Positions 15,362-24,516 of a stretch of DNA of 64,000 bases are shown here, piece after piece. The position numbers and the translations under genes were made by a program. Position 1 is the first letter of the stretch. Every line of letters starts with the position of its first letter. The DNA comes from DATCLS01 sp036563805. Lineage in GTDB: Bacteria > Actinomycetota > Acidimicrobiia > Acidimicrobiales > VFJN01. The notes beneath the pieces were generated by a model. It ran no database searches. It worked only from the letters and a program-made list of their open reading frames with translations, and was not told the DNA's origin. The DNA is taken from contig DATCLS010000051.1 in the NCBI GenBank assembly GCA_036563805.1, forward strand, positions 1 through 64,000, read 5' to 3'.

Positions 15362-16197
15362 AGGACTTCGAGGGGCGCGTGGCCGCGATCACCGGCGCGG
15401 CGTCCGGGATCGGTCGGGCACTGGCCGAGGAGCTGTCCCGGCGGGGCTGCCACCTCGCCCTGTCCGACATCGACGAGGCCGGCCTCGCCGAGACGGCCGC
15501 CCGGTGCGACGGCCGGGTGACGGTGACCACCCACCGGGTCGACGTGGCCGACCGCGAGGCGGTGCACGCCTGGGCGGACAAGGTGGTCGCCGACCACGGC
15601 AAGGTCAACCTGGCCGTCAACAACGCGGGCGTGGCCGTCGGGGCGAACATCCGCTCGATGTCCTACGAGGACCTCGACTGGCTGATGGGCATCAACTTCT
15701 GGGGCGTGGTGCACGGCACCAAAGCGTTCCTGCCCCACCTGGAGGCTGCGGGCGAGGGCCACATCGTCAACCTGTCGAGCATCTTCGGGCTCATCAGCAT
15801 CCCGACGCAATCGGCCTACAACGCCGCCAAGTTCGCGGTCCGGGGGTTCACCGACGCTCTCCGGATCGAACTGAAGATCGAGCGCAGCCCTGTGTCGTGC
15901 ACGACCGTTCACCCCGGCGGCGTGAAGACCAACATCGTGCGCAACGGGCGCTTCGACGCCGAGGCGCGGGAGATGGCCCTCGGCGAGGACCCGGGCGACC
16001 GCTTCGAGCGGGTGGCGTTCACCCGGCCGGAGGTCGCCGCCCGCCAGATCCTCGCCGCGGTCGAGCGCGACAAGCGCCGCGTGCTGATCGGGCCCGACGC
16101 CAAGGCCGTCGACCTCGTCTCCCGCCTGCCCGCCGGCCTGTACCAGGGGTTCCTTATCGCCACCGGCCGCCTCGAGCGGCGCCGGCGCCGGTCCTGA
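15358..16197 (+). CDS. Short-chain dehydrogenase/reductase (SDR)
   Basis: Protein of 279 residues. The cofactor motif GAASGIG begins near residue 13 (AITGAASGIGRAL), followed by NNAGVAVG and the catalytic pair Ser140/141 and Y154-x3-K158 (YNAAK). The C-terminal tail beyond residue 190 (KTNIVRNGRF...DRFERVAFTRPEVAARQILAAVERDKRRVLIG) matches the long-tailed SDRs often annotated as acetoin- or lipid-linked dehydrogenases in mycobacteria. NAD(P)-dependent oxidation of an alcohol is expected. The start region is duplicated (see the 26-bp repeat); ATG 15358 is the only in-frame one. It is followed by the next SDR after about 150 bp. Confidence 0.87.
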   Translation: MKDFEGRVAAITGAASGIGRALAEELSRRGCHLALSDIDEAGLAETAARCDGRVTVTTHRVDVADREAVHAWADKVVADHGKVNLAVNNAGVAVGANIRSMSYEDLDWLMGINFWGVVHGTKAFLPHLEAAGEGHIVNLSSIFGLISIPTQSAYNAAKFAVRGFTDALRIELKIERSPVSCTTVHPGGVKTNIVRNGRFDAEAREMALGEDPGDRFERVAFTRPEVAARQILAAVERDKRRVLIGPDAKAVDLVSRLPAGLYQGFLIATGRLERRRRRS

Positions 16198-16288
16198 CCG
16201 GCCGCCGCCGGCTGTCGGGCCGGAACGGGACCGCTTCGGGACCGGAGCGACCGGCTGCGCCGGCGTTCGTCGGCCGCCGCTCCTCGGC

Positions 16289-16304
16289 GCTAAACAGGTG
16301 TTCC
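16289..16304 (+). promoter_or_regulatory. GCTAAACA-type operator candidate
   Basis: GCTAAACAGGTGTTCC lies 45 bp before the SDR start at 16349. It matches at 13 of 16 positions the sequence GCTAAACAAGTGCTTAGC upstream of the P450 gene at 23176. The inner AACAGGTGTT is nearly palindromic. The sharing suggests a common TetR-type repressor (inference). Confidence 0.5.
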
Positions 16305-16348
16305 AAAAGTCGGGGCGACGCCGACACGTCGAGGCACAGGAGGGGTAT

Positions 16349-17104
<756 letters not shown>

Positions 17105-17111
17105 GGGCGCC

Positions 17112-18428
17112 ATGGCCGAGGGTGCGCAGGCCGACGGTGCGAGGGCCGGGCGAGCGATGGCCGACGGGGCGCCGTCCGAGGACGTGACCGCGGGCGCCGC
17201 CGGGGCCGGGGGTGACGCCGGGGCCGCGGCGGACGGGCCCCTGGCCGGGGTCCGGGTCGTCGAGCTGGGCAGCTTCATCGCCGGCCCGTTCGCCGGCCAG
17301 CTGCTGGCCGACCTCGGCGCCGAGGTGGTCAAGGTTGAGGCGCCCGGCGCGGGCGACGCCATGCGCCGCTGGGGCCAGCTGCTCGACGGGCGCAGCATCT
17401 GGTGGTCGGCGCTGGCCCGCAACAAACGCCTCGTCGCCGTCGACCTGCGCAAGCCCGAGGGCCAGGCGGTCGTGCGCCGGCTGGCGGCGGCCAGCGACGT
17501 CGTGCTCGAGAACTTCGCCCCCGGCCGGCTCGAGGCGTGGGGCCTCGGCTACGACGAGCTCAGCCGCCTCAACCCCCGCCTCGTGCTCACCCGGGTGTCG
17601 GGCTTCGGCCAGACCGGCCCCCGGGCCGGCGAGCGCGGCTTCGGCGCCATCGGCGAGGCCATGGGCGGGCTGCGCGAGCTGACGGGCTCGCCCGACCGGC
17701 CGCCGGCCCGGGCGGCGGTGTCGCTCGGCGACTCGATCGCCGCCCTGTTCGCCGCCTTCGGCACGGTCGCCGCCCTGCGCCAGGTCGAGCGCGACGGCCG
17801 CGGCCAGGTCGTCGACGTCGCTCTGTACGAGGCCGTGTTCGCCCTGATGGAGTCGCTGGTCGCCGACTACGAGCTGACCGGCTACCAGCGCACCCGGGCC
17901 GGCGGCGCGCTGCCCGGGGCGGCGCCGTCGAACGCCTATCCGACCGCGGACGGGCGGATGGTCATGATCGCCGCCAACGCGGACGCCATCTGGGCCCGGC
18001 TGGCCGAGGCCATGGGCAGGCCCGAGCTGGCCACCGACGAGCGCTACGCCACCCACGTGGCCCGGGGCGCCCGCATGGCGGAGGTCGACGAGCTGGTGGC
18101 GTCGTGGACGCGCACGCTCGACTTCGACGCCCTCGACCGGGCCCTGGAGGCGGCCGCGGTACCCCACGGCCTCATCTACCGGGCGTCGGACATCCTCGAG
18201 GACCCCCACTACCTGGCCCGGGGGATGATCCAGCGGGTGCACGACGCCGTCCTGGGCCGCGACGTCCCCATGGCCGGCGTCGTCCCCCGCCTGTCGCGCA
18301 CGCCGGGGCGGATCCGGTGGGCCGGGGCCGACGTCGGCGCCCACACCCACGAGGTGCTGGCCGAGCTCGGCCTCTCGGCCGAGGAGCGCGCCGCCCTCGC
18401 CGAGGCCGGGGTCATCCCACCGCCCTGA
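17112..18428 (+). CDS. CaiB/BaiF-type CoA transferase (type III)
   Basis: Protein of 438 residues. After a low-complexity N-terminus of 40 residues the family pattern begins: GVRVVELGSFIAGPFAGQLLADLGAEVVKVE, then RNKRLVAVDLRKPEG and LENFAPGRLEAWGLGYDEL. Asp207 in VSLGDSIAALFA is the predicted nucleophile that carries the CoA ester intermediate. Such enzymes move CoA between organic acids without ATP, or racemise acyl-CoAs. It is in one operon with the SDR eight bases upstream. Its 3' end pairs with that of the convergent IclR gene in an inverted repeat. Confidence 0.9.
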   Translation: MAEGAQADGARAGRAMADGAPSEDVTAGAAGAGGDAGAAADGPLAGVRVVELGSFIAGPFAGQLLADLGAEVVKVEAPGAGDAMRRWGQLLDGRSIWWSALARNKRLVAVDLRKPEGQAVVRRLAAASDVVLENFAPGRLEAWGLGYDELSRLNPRLVLTRVSGFGQTGPRAGERGFGAIGEAMGGLRELTGSPDRPPARAAVSLGDSIAALFAAFGTVAALRQVERDGRGQVVDVALYEAVFALMESLVADYELTGYQRTRAGGALPGAAPSNAYPTADGRMVMIAANADAIWARLAEAMGRPELATDERYATHVARGARMAEVDELVASWTRTLDFDALDRALEAAAVPHGLIYRASDILEDPHYLARGMIQRVHDAVLGRDVPMAGVVPRLSRTPGRIRWAGADVGAHTHEVLAELGLSAEERAALAEAGVIPPP

Positions 18429-18469
18429 CCGGCCCGCCGCGAGCCCCACCCGGGCGGGGCGTCAGGGCG
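18421..18469. terminator. Nested hairpin spanning both stop codons of a convergent pair
   Basis: CGCCCTGAC (18421-18429) and GTCAGGGCG (18461-18469) are perfect complements and each contains a stop codon, of the CoA transferase and of the IclR gene respectively. Inside lies GCCCCACCCGGGCGGGGC (18443-18460), a near-perfect palindrome. The structure probably terminates transcription from both sides. Confidence 0.6.
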
Positions 18470-19397
18470 CGTCCGGCGCCTCCGCCGGCGAGCCCGAGGG
18501 TGACGGGGGCGAGCCCCCGATCCGGGCCGTGAGCGACGCCGTGGTCGCCGTGAGCCGGCGGGCGTAGGGGGTCATCTCCTCGGCGGTCAGGCGGGCGGCG
18601 AACCCGGTGAGCGTGACGGCCAGGCACACCCGGCCGGTGCGGTCGAAGACGGGGGCGCTGACGAGGCCGAGCTGGTACGACTCGATGCCATCCAGGTCGA
18701 CCAGCAGGTAGTCGTCGTCGGTCATGGCCTGGACGACCCGCTCGGCCGCCGCCCGGACCTCGGGGTTGGCGGCGTCGGCGGCCAGGGCGGCGAGCGCCCG
18801 GCGCAGGGCCGGCCCGCCCTCGCCCTGCAGCGCCACCGCGTAGCTCCGGCGCCGGACGACGTCGAGGGCGTGGCGGTAGCGGGCCCGGCGGCGCTCGTCG
18901 AGGCGCGGTCCCAGCCGCTGCAGCCAGCGGTCGACGGCGGCGGGCTCGGACCAGGCCATGAACACGGTGCCCAGCGGCGGGGCCAGGGGCACCGTGTAGC
19001 CCGGCCGGGAGCCGAACGCCACCGGTGCGGCGGCCTGGCCCTCGACGGCGACGATGACCATGTCGTCGCCGACCACGGCGCTCGCCACCACCTGGACGCC
19101 CAGCTCGTCGCTCAGCCGCAGCAGGGCGGGCCGGGCGAGCTCGAGCACGTGGCGGTCGAGCCCCGCGGCCGCGTCGCCGACCGCCACCAGGGCGGGGCCC
19201 AGCCGGTAGGTCTTGTCGACCGGGTCGCGCGTCAGCCAGCCCGCCTCGGTGAGCGCGACCAGCATCGAGTACGCGGTCGCCTTGTTGAGGCCGAGCCGCC
19301 GCGCCAGCTCGGACAGGCCGAACGACCGCCCGGGGTGGCGGCTCAGGAACGTGACGAGGGCGACGGTGCGCTCGACGCCGGGGGCGGGACGGGCCAT
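18462..19397 (-). CDS. IclR-family transcriptional regulator
   Basis: Protein of 311 residues. The winged helix covers residues 1-65 (VERTVALVTFLSRHPG, then LSELARRLGLNKATAYSMLVALTEAGWL). The effector domain follows, with RPALLRLSDELGVQVVASAVVGDDMVIVA and the late SAPVFDRTGRVCLAVTLTGF block that usually lines the ligand pocket. IclR proteins sense small aromatic or aliphatic acids. The gene lies 40 bp downstream of an SDR on the same strand and is probably cotranscribed with it. Direct repeats upstream of that SDR could be its binding site. Confidence 0.9.
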   Translation of the reverse strand: MARPAPGVERTVALVTFLSRHPGRSFGLSELARRLGLNKATAYSMLVALTEAGWLTRDPVDKTYRLGPALVAVGDAAAGLDRHVLELARPALLRLSDELGVQVVASAVVGDDMVIVAVEGQAAAPVAFGSRPGYTVPLAPPLGTVFMAWSEPAAVDRWLQRLGPRLDERRRARYRHALDVVRRRSYAVALQGEGGPALRRALAALAADAANPEVRAAAERVVQAMTDDDYLLVDLDGIESYQLGLVSAPVFDRTGRVCLAVTLTGFAARLTAEEMTPYARRLTATTASLTARIGGSPPSPSGSPAEAPDAP

Positions 19398-19437
19398 GGG
19401 GCGACCTCGGGTGGCGGGGAGGCGGGGCGGCCGCGCC

Positions 19438-20235
<798 letters not shown>

Positions 20236-20266
20236 TGCACTCCCCCCTCCGGTCGCCGCTTTGGTC

Positions 20267-20299
20267 GTCAGGGCAACCGACTCGGTGTCAGGAGCAACC
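20267..20299 (-). promoter_or_regulatory. Direct repeats upstream of the SDR-IclR unit
   Basis: GTCAGGGCAACC (20267-20278) and GTCAGGAGCAACC (20287-20299) are direct repeats 20 bp apart, close to two helical turns, and 32 bp upstream of the SDR start. They could be binding sites for the IclR protein encoded in the same unit (inference). Confidence 0.35.
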
Positions 20300-20354
20300 A
20301 CCGTAGGGAGGCGCCGATGGGCGGGCAACGCCGCCGCGCTGGTTGACTGGTCCG

Positions 20355-20669
20355 ATGCACCTCTACGTCGAACCGGGACAGGACGGCGTCGTCGAGCTGC
20401 GCGAGGCCGACGACTTCACCTCGCTGAAGGTGGTGGCGGCGGGGCCGGAAGACTGGACGGCCCTGGCCGACGCCCTGCGGGCCGCCGCCAGCCTCGAGCC
20501 GCCGCACGCCTGGCTGGGCCTGGAGGCGCTCGCCGGCCTGTCCGGCCGCGGCGACGACCCGGCCTGGCGGGACGGCTTCGCCAAGATGGTCGACTACGCC
20601 CGCACGCAGGGCTGGGTGAACGAGGCGGGCTCCGCGGTCCGGGCCCACGTGGAGTGGTGGGATGGCTGA
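20355..20669 (+). CDS. Small hypothetical protein
   Basis: Protein of 104 residues that I do not recognise. It is acidic, soluble and rich in Trp and aromatic residues near the end (AHVEWWDG). No membrane segment, signal peptide or metal motif is seen. ATG 20355 was chosen over an upstream TTG at 20343. It stands alone 58 bp upstream of queF on the same strand and may be read with the que genes, but nothing in it links it to that pathway. Confidence 0.6.
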   Translation: MHLYVEPGQDGVVELREADDFTSLKVVAAGPEDWTALADALRAAASLEPPHAWLGLEALAGLSGRGDDPAWRDGFAKMVDYARTQGWVNEAGSAVRAHVEWWDG

Positions 20670-20726
20670 CGCGGGCGGGGGATCGGGGCGGCGCCGGGGC
20701 GTTCCGCCACTAGCCTGGCTGTGCCC

Positions 20727-21149
20727 ATGAACAGCCCGACCAGCGCCGACGGCAGTGCCCGGACCAGCACCGACGGCCTCTCGGTCCTGGGTGCGACGGT
20801 CCGCCACCCCATCGAGCACGTCGAGTGCTTCGACGCGCCCGAGCACGTGACGCTGGTGCGGTTCACCACCGACGAGCTGCTGTCCCGCTGCCCGGTCACC
20901 GAGCAGCCCGACATCTCCTCGCTGCGCATCGAGTACCGGCCCGACAGGCGGTGCGTCGAGTCGAAGTCGCTGAAGCTCTACCTGTGGTCGTTCCGCGACC
21001 GCAAGGTGTTCTGCGAGGCGATGGCGGCCGAGATCGCCGACGAGATCATGCGGAGCGCGCAGCCTCACGAGGTGACGGTCACGGTGACCCAGCACGCCCG
21101 GGGCGGCATCGTCACCGAGGCCGTGGCCGAGCGCCGGAGCGGGGCGTGA
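20727..21149 (+). CDS. queF: NADPH-dependent 7-cyano-7-deazaguanine reductase QueF
   Basis: Protein of 140 residues, the length of the short, single-domain QueF type. It reduces the nitrile of preQ0 to preQ1 in queuosine synthesis. The nucleophile Cys55 (SRCPVTEQPD), Asp62, and the QueF signature E78-S-K-S-L-K-L-Y (ESKSLKLYLWSFRD) are all present. ATG 20727 was chosen; a GTG two codons earlier is also possible. The stop overlaps the queC start (GTGA), so the genes are coupled. Confidence 0.93.
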   Translation: MNSPTSADGSARTSTDGLSVLGATVRHPIEHVECFDAPEHVTLVRFTTDELLSRCPVTEQPDISSLRIEYRPDRRCVESKSLKLYLWSFRDRKVFCEAMAAEIADEIMRSAQPHEVTVTVTQHARGGIVTEAVAERRSGA

Positions 21150-21889
21150 GCGGCCCCGCGGCAGCCGAGCCCGCGGCCCACGAGCCGGCGGACGTGCGCC
21201 GGGTGGACGAGCGCCTCGTCGTCGTCACCGTGTCGGGCGGGCTCGACTCGGTGACGCTGGCCCACTCCCTGGCCGCCGAGGGCCACGAGCTGGTGTGCCT
21301 GTCGTTCGACTACGGCCAGCGCCACGCCAAGGAGGTCGCCTTCGCCCGGGCCTGCGCCGAGCGCCTCGGCGCCGACCATCACGTGGTCGACCTGCGCTCG
21401 GTCGGGGCGCTGCTGTCGGGCTCGGCGCTGACCGACGCCTCGGTGGACGTGCCCGAGGGCCACTACACCGACGCCACGATGGCGGTCACGGTCGTGCCCA
21501 ACCGCAACGCCATCATGCTGGCCGTCGCCGTGGGCGTGGCGACCGCCCGGGGCGCGCCGGCCGTGGCCACCGCCGTGCACGCCGGCGACCACGCCATCTA
21601 CCCCGACTGCCGGCCGGCGTTCATCGCCGCCGCCGAGCACGAGGCCCGGGTGGCCAACGAGGGGTTTCTGCCCGAGGGCTTCCGGATCCTGGCCCCGTTC
21701 GTCGAGTGGACCAAGGTCGACATCGTCCGGCGGGGCGCCGAGGTCGGCGTGCCCTTCGCCGAGACCTGGTCGTGCTACGTGGGCGGCGAGCGCCACTGCG
21801 GGCGGTGCGGCACGTGCGTCGAGCGCCGGGAGGCGTTCGAGCTGGCCGGCGTCGCCGACCCGACCGACTACGACGCCGTCCCGGTCTGA
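21146..21889 (+). CDS. queC: 7-cyano-7-deazaguanine synthase QueC
   Basis: Protein of 247 residues. It makes preQ0 from 7-carboxy-7-deazaguanine with ATP and ammonia. The N-type ATP-pyrophosphatase loop SGGLDS is at residues 30-35, followed by SFDYGQRHAKEV. The zinc site near the C-terminus has Cys210, Cys218, Cys221 and Cys224 (WSCYVGGERHCGRCGTC). The first 22 residues are extra. The GTG start overlaps the queF stop codon. Confidence 0.94.
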   Translation: MSGPAAAEPAAHEPADVRRVDERLVVVTVSGGLDSVTLAHSLAAEGHELVCLSFDYGQRHAKEVAFARACAERLGADHHVVDLRSVGALLSGSALTDASVDVPEGHYTDATMAVTVVPNRNAIMLAVAVGVATARGAPAVATAVHAGDHAIYPDCRPAFIAAAEHEARVANEGFLPEGFRILAPFVEWTKVDIVRRGAEVGVPFAETWSCYVGGERHCGRCGTCVERREAFELAGVADPTDYDAVPV

Positions 21890-21902
21890 TGGGCGGACGC
21901 TG

Positions 21903-22274
21903 ATGTTCACGATCGCCAAGCGCTTCTCGTTCTCGGCGTCGCACCAGCTCACCACCGTGCCCGACGACCACAAGTGCCGCCGGCTCCATGGCCACAACTA
22001 CGAGGTCGAGGTCGTGTGCGCGGCCCGCGACCTCGACGAGCACGCCATGGTCGTCGACTACCTGGCGCTCGACCCGGTCAAGCGGTTCCTCGACCGCACG
22101 GTCGACCACCGCCACCTGAACGACGTCATGGACGGCGAGCCGACGGCCGAGCGGCTGGCCTGGTGGCTGTTCGAGGCGCTGAAGGCCGAGCTGCCCGCCG
22201 AGGTGGCGGCCCGGCTCGCCGCCATCCGGGTCCACGAGACGCCGCGGACATGGGCCGAGTACCGGCCCGGCTGA
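21903..22274 (+). CDS. queD: 6-carboxytetrahydropterin synthase QueD
   Basis: Protein of 123 residues. It converts 7,8-dihydroneopterin triphosphate to 6-carboxy-5,6,7,8-tetrahydropterin. Zinc ligands are His14 (FSASHQL), His29 and His31 (LHGHNYEVEV). Cys25 is the expected nucleophile, and D69-H70-H71-L-N matches the second catalytic segment. It follows queC by 13 bp and overlaps queE by 25 bp. Confidence 0.94.
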   Translation: MFTIAKRFSFSASHQLTTVPDDHKCRRLHGHNYEVEVVCAARDLDEHAMVVDYLALDPVKRFLDRTVDHRHLNDVMDGEPTAERLAWWLFEALKAELPAEVAARLAAIRVHETPRTWAEYRPG

Positions 22275-23062
22275 CGGGGCCGGGCGAGGGCGCCGGCGGC
22301 GCCGAGCCGGACCCGACGCGGCCCGCGGCGGGCGGCCCCGAGGCGGCCGGTGGGCCCGAGGCGGCCGGAGGGTCCGACGAGCTCGTCGTCTCCGAGGTGT
22401 TCGGGCCCACGTTCCAGGGCGAGGGGCCGTCGGTGGGCCGGCGCGCCGGCTTCGTCCGCCTGGGTCGCTGCAATCTCGACTGCCGCTGGTGCGACACGCC
22501 CTACACGTGGGACTGGGACCGCTACGACCCCGCCGCCGAGCTGCGGCGCGAGCCGGTGACCGCCGTCGTCGAGCGGCTGGCGGCCATGGAGCCCGAGATC
22601 GTGGTCGTGACCGGCGGGGAGCCGCTGCTCCAGGCCCGGCGGCTCCTCCCGCTGCTCGCGGCGTGCCGCGACCGGGCCTGGCCCGTCGAGGTGGAGACGA
22701 ACGGCACCCGGGCGCCCGACCCGGCGCTCGTCCCACTCGTCGCCCGCTGGAACGTGTCGCCCAAGCTGGCCAACAGCGGCGTGGCGGCCGCCGACCGGAT
22801 CCGGCCGGACGCGCTGGCCGCGCTCGTCGCCACGGGCCGGGCCGTGTTCAAGTTCGTCGTCACCGGCGAGGGCGACCTCGATGAGGTGGCGGCGCTGGCC
22901 GCCGAGCACCGCCTGGCGCCCGTGTGGCTCATGCCCGAGGGCACCGACGCCGCCACCGTGCTCGACCGCCTGCGCCGCCTGGCGGACCCGGCCCTGGCCC
23001 GCGGCTGGAACGTGACCCCCCGCCTGCACGTCCTGCTCTGGGGCGACGAGCGGGGCCGCTGA
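22250..23062 (+). CDS. queE: 7-carboxy-7-deazaguanine synthase QueE (radical SAM)
   Basis: Protein of 270 residues. It is a radical S-adenosylmethionine enzyme that contracts carboxytetrahydropterin to carboxydeazaguanine. The 4Fe-4S cysteines are Cys74, Cys78 and Cys81 (CNLDCRWC, the CX3CX2C form). FGPTFQGEGPSVGRRAGFVRLGRC and VVVTGGEPLLQ are family hallmarks. The first 42 residues, containing GGPEAA twice, are an unusual low-complexity extension; the ATG overlaps queD by 25 bp. A later start near the conserved LVVSEVFGPT is possible but no good codon was seen. With queF, queC and queD it completes the route from the pterin to preQ1; GTP cyclohydrolase is not in the window. Confidence 0.92.
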   Translation: MGRVPARLTGPGEGAGGAEPDPTRPAAGGPEAAGGPEAAGGSDELVVSEVFGPTFQGEGPSVGRRAGFVRLGRCNLDCRWCDTPYTWDWDRYDPAAELRREPVTAVVERLAAMEPEIVVVTGGEPLLQARRLLPLLAACRDRAWPVEVETNGTRAPDPALVPLVARWNVSPKLANSGVAAADRIRPDALAALVATGRAVFKFVVTGEGDLDEVAALAAEHRLAPVWLMPEGTDAATVLDRLRRLADPALARGWNVTPRLHVLLWGDERGR

Positions 23063-23126
23063 CCGCGCCCCAGCCCGGCTCTCGGCCGGCGCCTGTCCCG
23101 GGGGTCGGTCGTCGCGTGCCTCGCGT

Positions 23127-23144
23127 GCTAAACAAGTGCTTAGC
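23127..23144 (+). promoter_or_regulatory. Palindromic operator candidate upstream of a P450 gene
   Basis: GCTAAACAAGTGCTTAGC is palindromic at 14 of 18 positions. It lies 31 bp before the GTG start at 23176. Its core CAAGTGCTT resembles operators of TetR-type regulators of lipid and steroid catabolism (KstR2-like pattern CAAGnnCTTG), and it matches the site at 16289. Confidence 0.55.
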
Positions 23145-23175
23145 GCGGTACTCGCACGGCACCCGGAGGGACGCG

Positions 23176-24456
23176 GTGAGCGACTGGAAGACGATCGACT
23201 TCTTCAGCGACGAGAGCCTGGTCGAGGACCCGTACCCCTACTTCGAGCAGCTGCGCGACGCCGGCCCCGTGGTCCCGCTGCCACACCTGGGGGTCGTGGC
23301 GGTGACGGGCTACGAGGAGGCCAACGAGGTGTATCGCGACACCGACACGTTCTCGTCGTGCAACGCGGTCATCGGCCCGTTCGCCACGTTCCCGGTGCCG
23401 CTCGAGGGCGACGACGTCGGCGAGATCATCGACCGGTACCGCGACCAGCTCCCGATGAGCGAGCACATGGTCACGATGGACCCGCCGGCCCACACCCGGG
23501 AGCGGGCCCTGCTCATGCGGCTGATCACCCCCAAGCGCCTCAAGGACAACGAGGCGTTCATGTGGCGGCTGGCCGACAAGCAGCTCGACGAGTTCCTGGC
23601 CGACGGCCGGTGCGAGTTCATCAGCGCCTACTCGCAGCCGTTCGCCATGCTCGTCGTAGCCGACCTGCTCGGCGTGCCCGAGGAGGACCACCAGCGGTTC
23701 AAGGAGGGCTTCGGCCTGGCCGGCCCGCCCGGCGGCCTCGGCGGCCGGGAGGAGAGCGACGTGGGCGACAACCCACTGAGCTGGCTGGACGACACGTTCG
23801 CCGCGTACGTCGAGGACCGGCGCCGCTCGCCTCGCAAGGACGTGCTCACCGACCTGGCGCTGGCCACCTACCCCGACGGGGCCATCCCGGAGGTCACGGC
23901 GGTGGTGCGCACGGCCACGTTCCTGTTCGCCGCCGGCCAGGAGACCACGGCCAAGCTGCTGGGGACGGCGGTGAAGCACCTGGCCGAGCACCCCGAGCTG
24001 CAGGACGAGCTGCGCCGTGAGCGCGACCGCATCCCCGGGTTCATCGAGGAGGCGCTGCGGGTCGAGAGCCCCGTGAAGGCCGACTTCCGGCTGGCCCGGC
24101 GCACGACGCAGGTCGGCGGCGTCGACATCAAGGCCGGCACGCCGGTCATGCTGCTCAACGGCGCCGCCAACCGCGACCCCCGGCGGTTCGAGTGCCCGCA
24201 CGACTTCGCGCTCGACCGGGCCAACGCGCAGTCCCACATCGCCTTCGGCCGGGGCGCCCACTCGTGCCCCGGCGGCCCCCTGGCCCGGGCCGAGGCGCGG
24301 GTCAGCCTGGAGCGCATCCTCGACCGGACGCGGGACATCCGTCTGTCCGAGGAGCACCACGGCCCGCCCGGTGCCCGCCGCTTCTCCTACGAGCCGACCT
24401 GGATCCTGCGCGGCCTCCGCTCGCTGCACATCGAGTTCACTCCGGTAATGTCATAG
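23176..24456 (+). CDS. Cytochrome P450
   Basis: Soluble class I bacterial P450 of 426 residues. The haem-binding loop FGRGAHSCPG gives Cys364 as the iron ligand. The I-helix oxygen-activation motif is AAGQETT, and the K-helix ExxR is EEALR. MDPPAHTRERALLMRLITPKRL is the usual C-helix segment. It would hydroxylate or otherwise oxidise a hydrophobic substrate with electrons from a ferredoxin; no ferredoxin gene is adjacent. GTG 23176 follows GGAGGG. A palindrome precedes it, so repression by a TetR-type protein is likely. Confidence 0.93.
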   Translation: MSDWKTIDFFSDESLVEDPYPYFEQLRDAGPVVPLPHLGVVAVTGYEEANEVYRDTDTFSSCNAVIGPFATFPVPLEGDDVGEIIDRYRDQLPMSEHMVTMDPPAHTRERALLMRLITPKRLKDNEAFMWRLADKQLDEFLADGRCEFISAYSQPFAMLVVADLLGVPEEDHQRFKEGFGLAGPPGGLGGREESDVGDNPLSWLDDTFAAYVEDRRRSPRKDVLTDLALATYPDGAIPEVTAVVRTATFLFAAGQETTAKLLGTAVKHLAEHPELQDELRRERDRIPGFIEEALRVESPVKADFRLARRTTQVGGVDIKAGTPVMLLNGAANRDPRRFECPHDFALDRANAQSHIAFGRGAHSCPGGPLARAEARVSLERILDRTRDIRLSEEHHGPPGARRFSYEPTWILRGLRSLHIEFTPVMS

Positions 24457-24467
24457 CTTCAGCTATG
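24452..24467. promoter_or_regulatory. Inverted repeat at the end of the P450 gene
   Basis: CATAGCT-TC-AGCTATG has perfect 7-bp arms. It overlaps the P450 stop codon (TAG 24454-24456) and lies 50 bp before the LLM gene start. Its AT-rich character and symmetry fit a repressor site for the downstream gene; it lacks the GC-rich stem expected of a terminator. Confidence 0.5.
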
Positions 24468-24516
24468 GCGCCGGGCGGGTGAGGGGCCCGGCGAGTCGAG
24501 GGGGGCGCTGGCCGTC

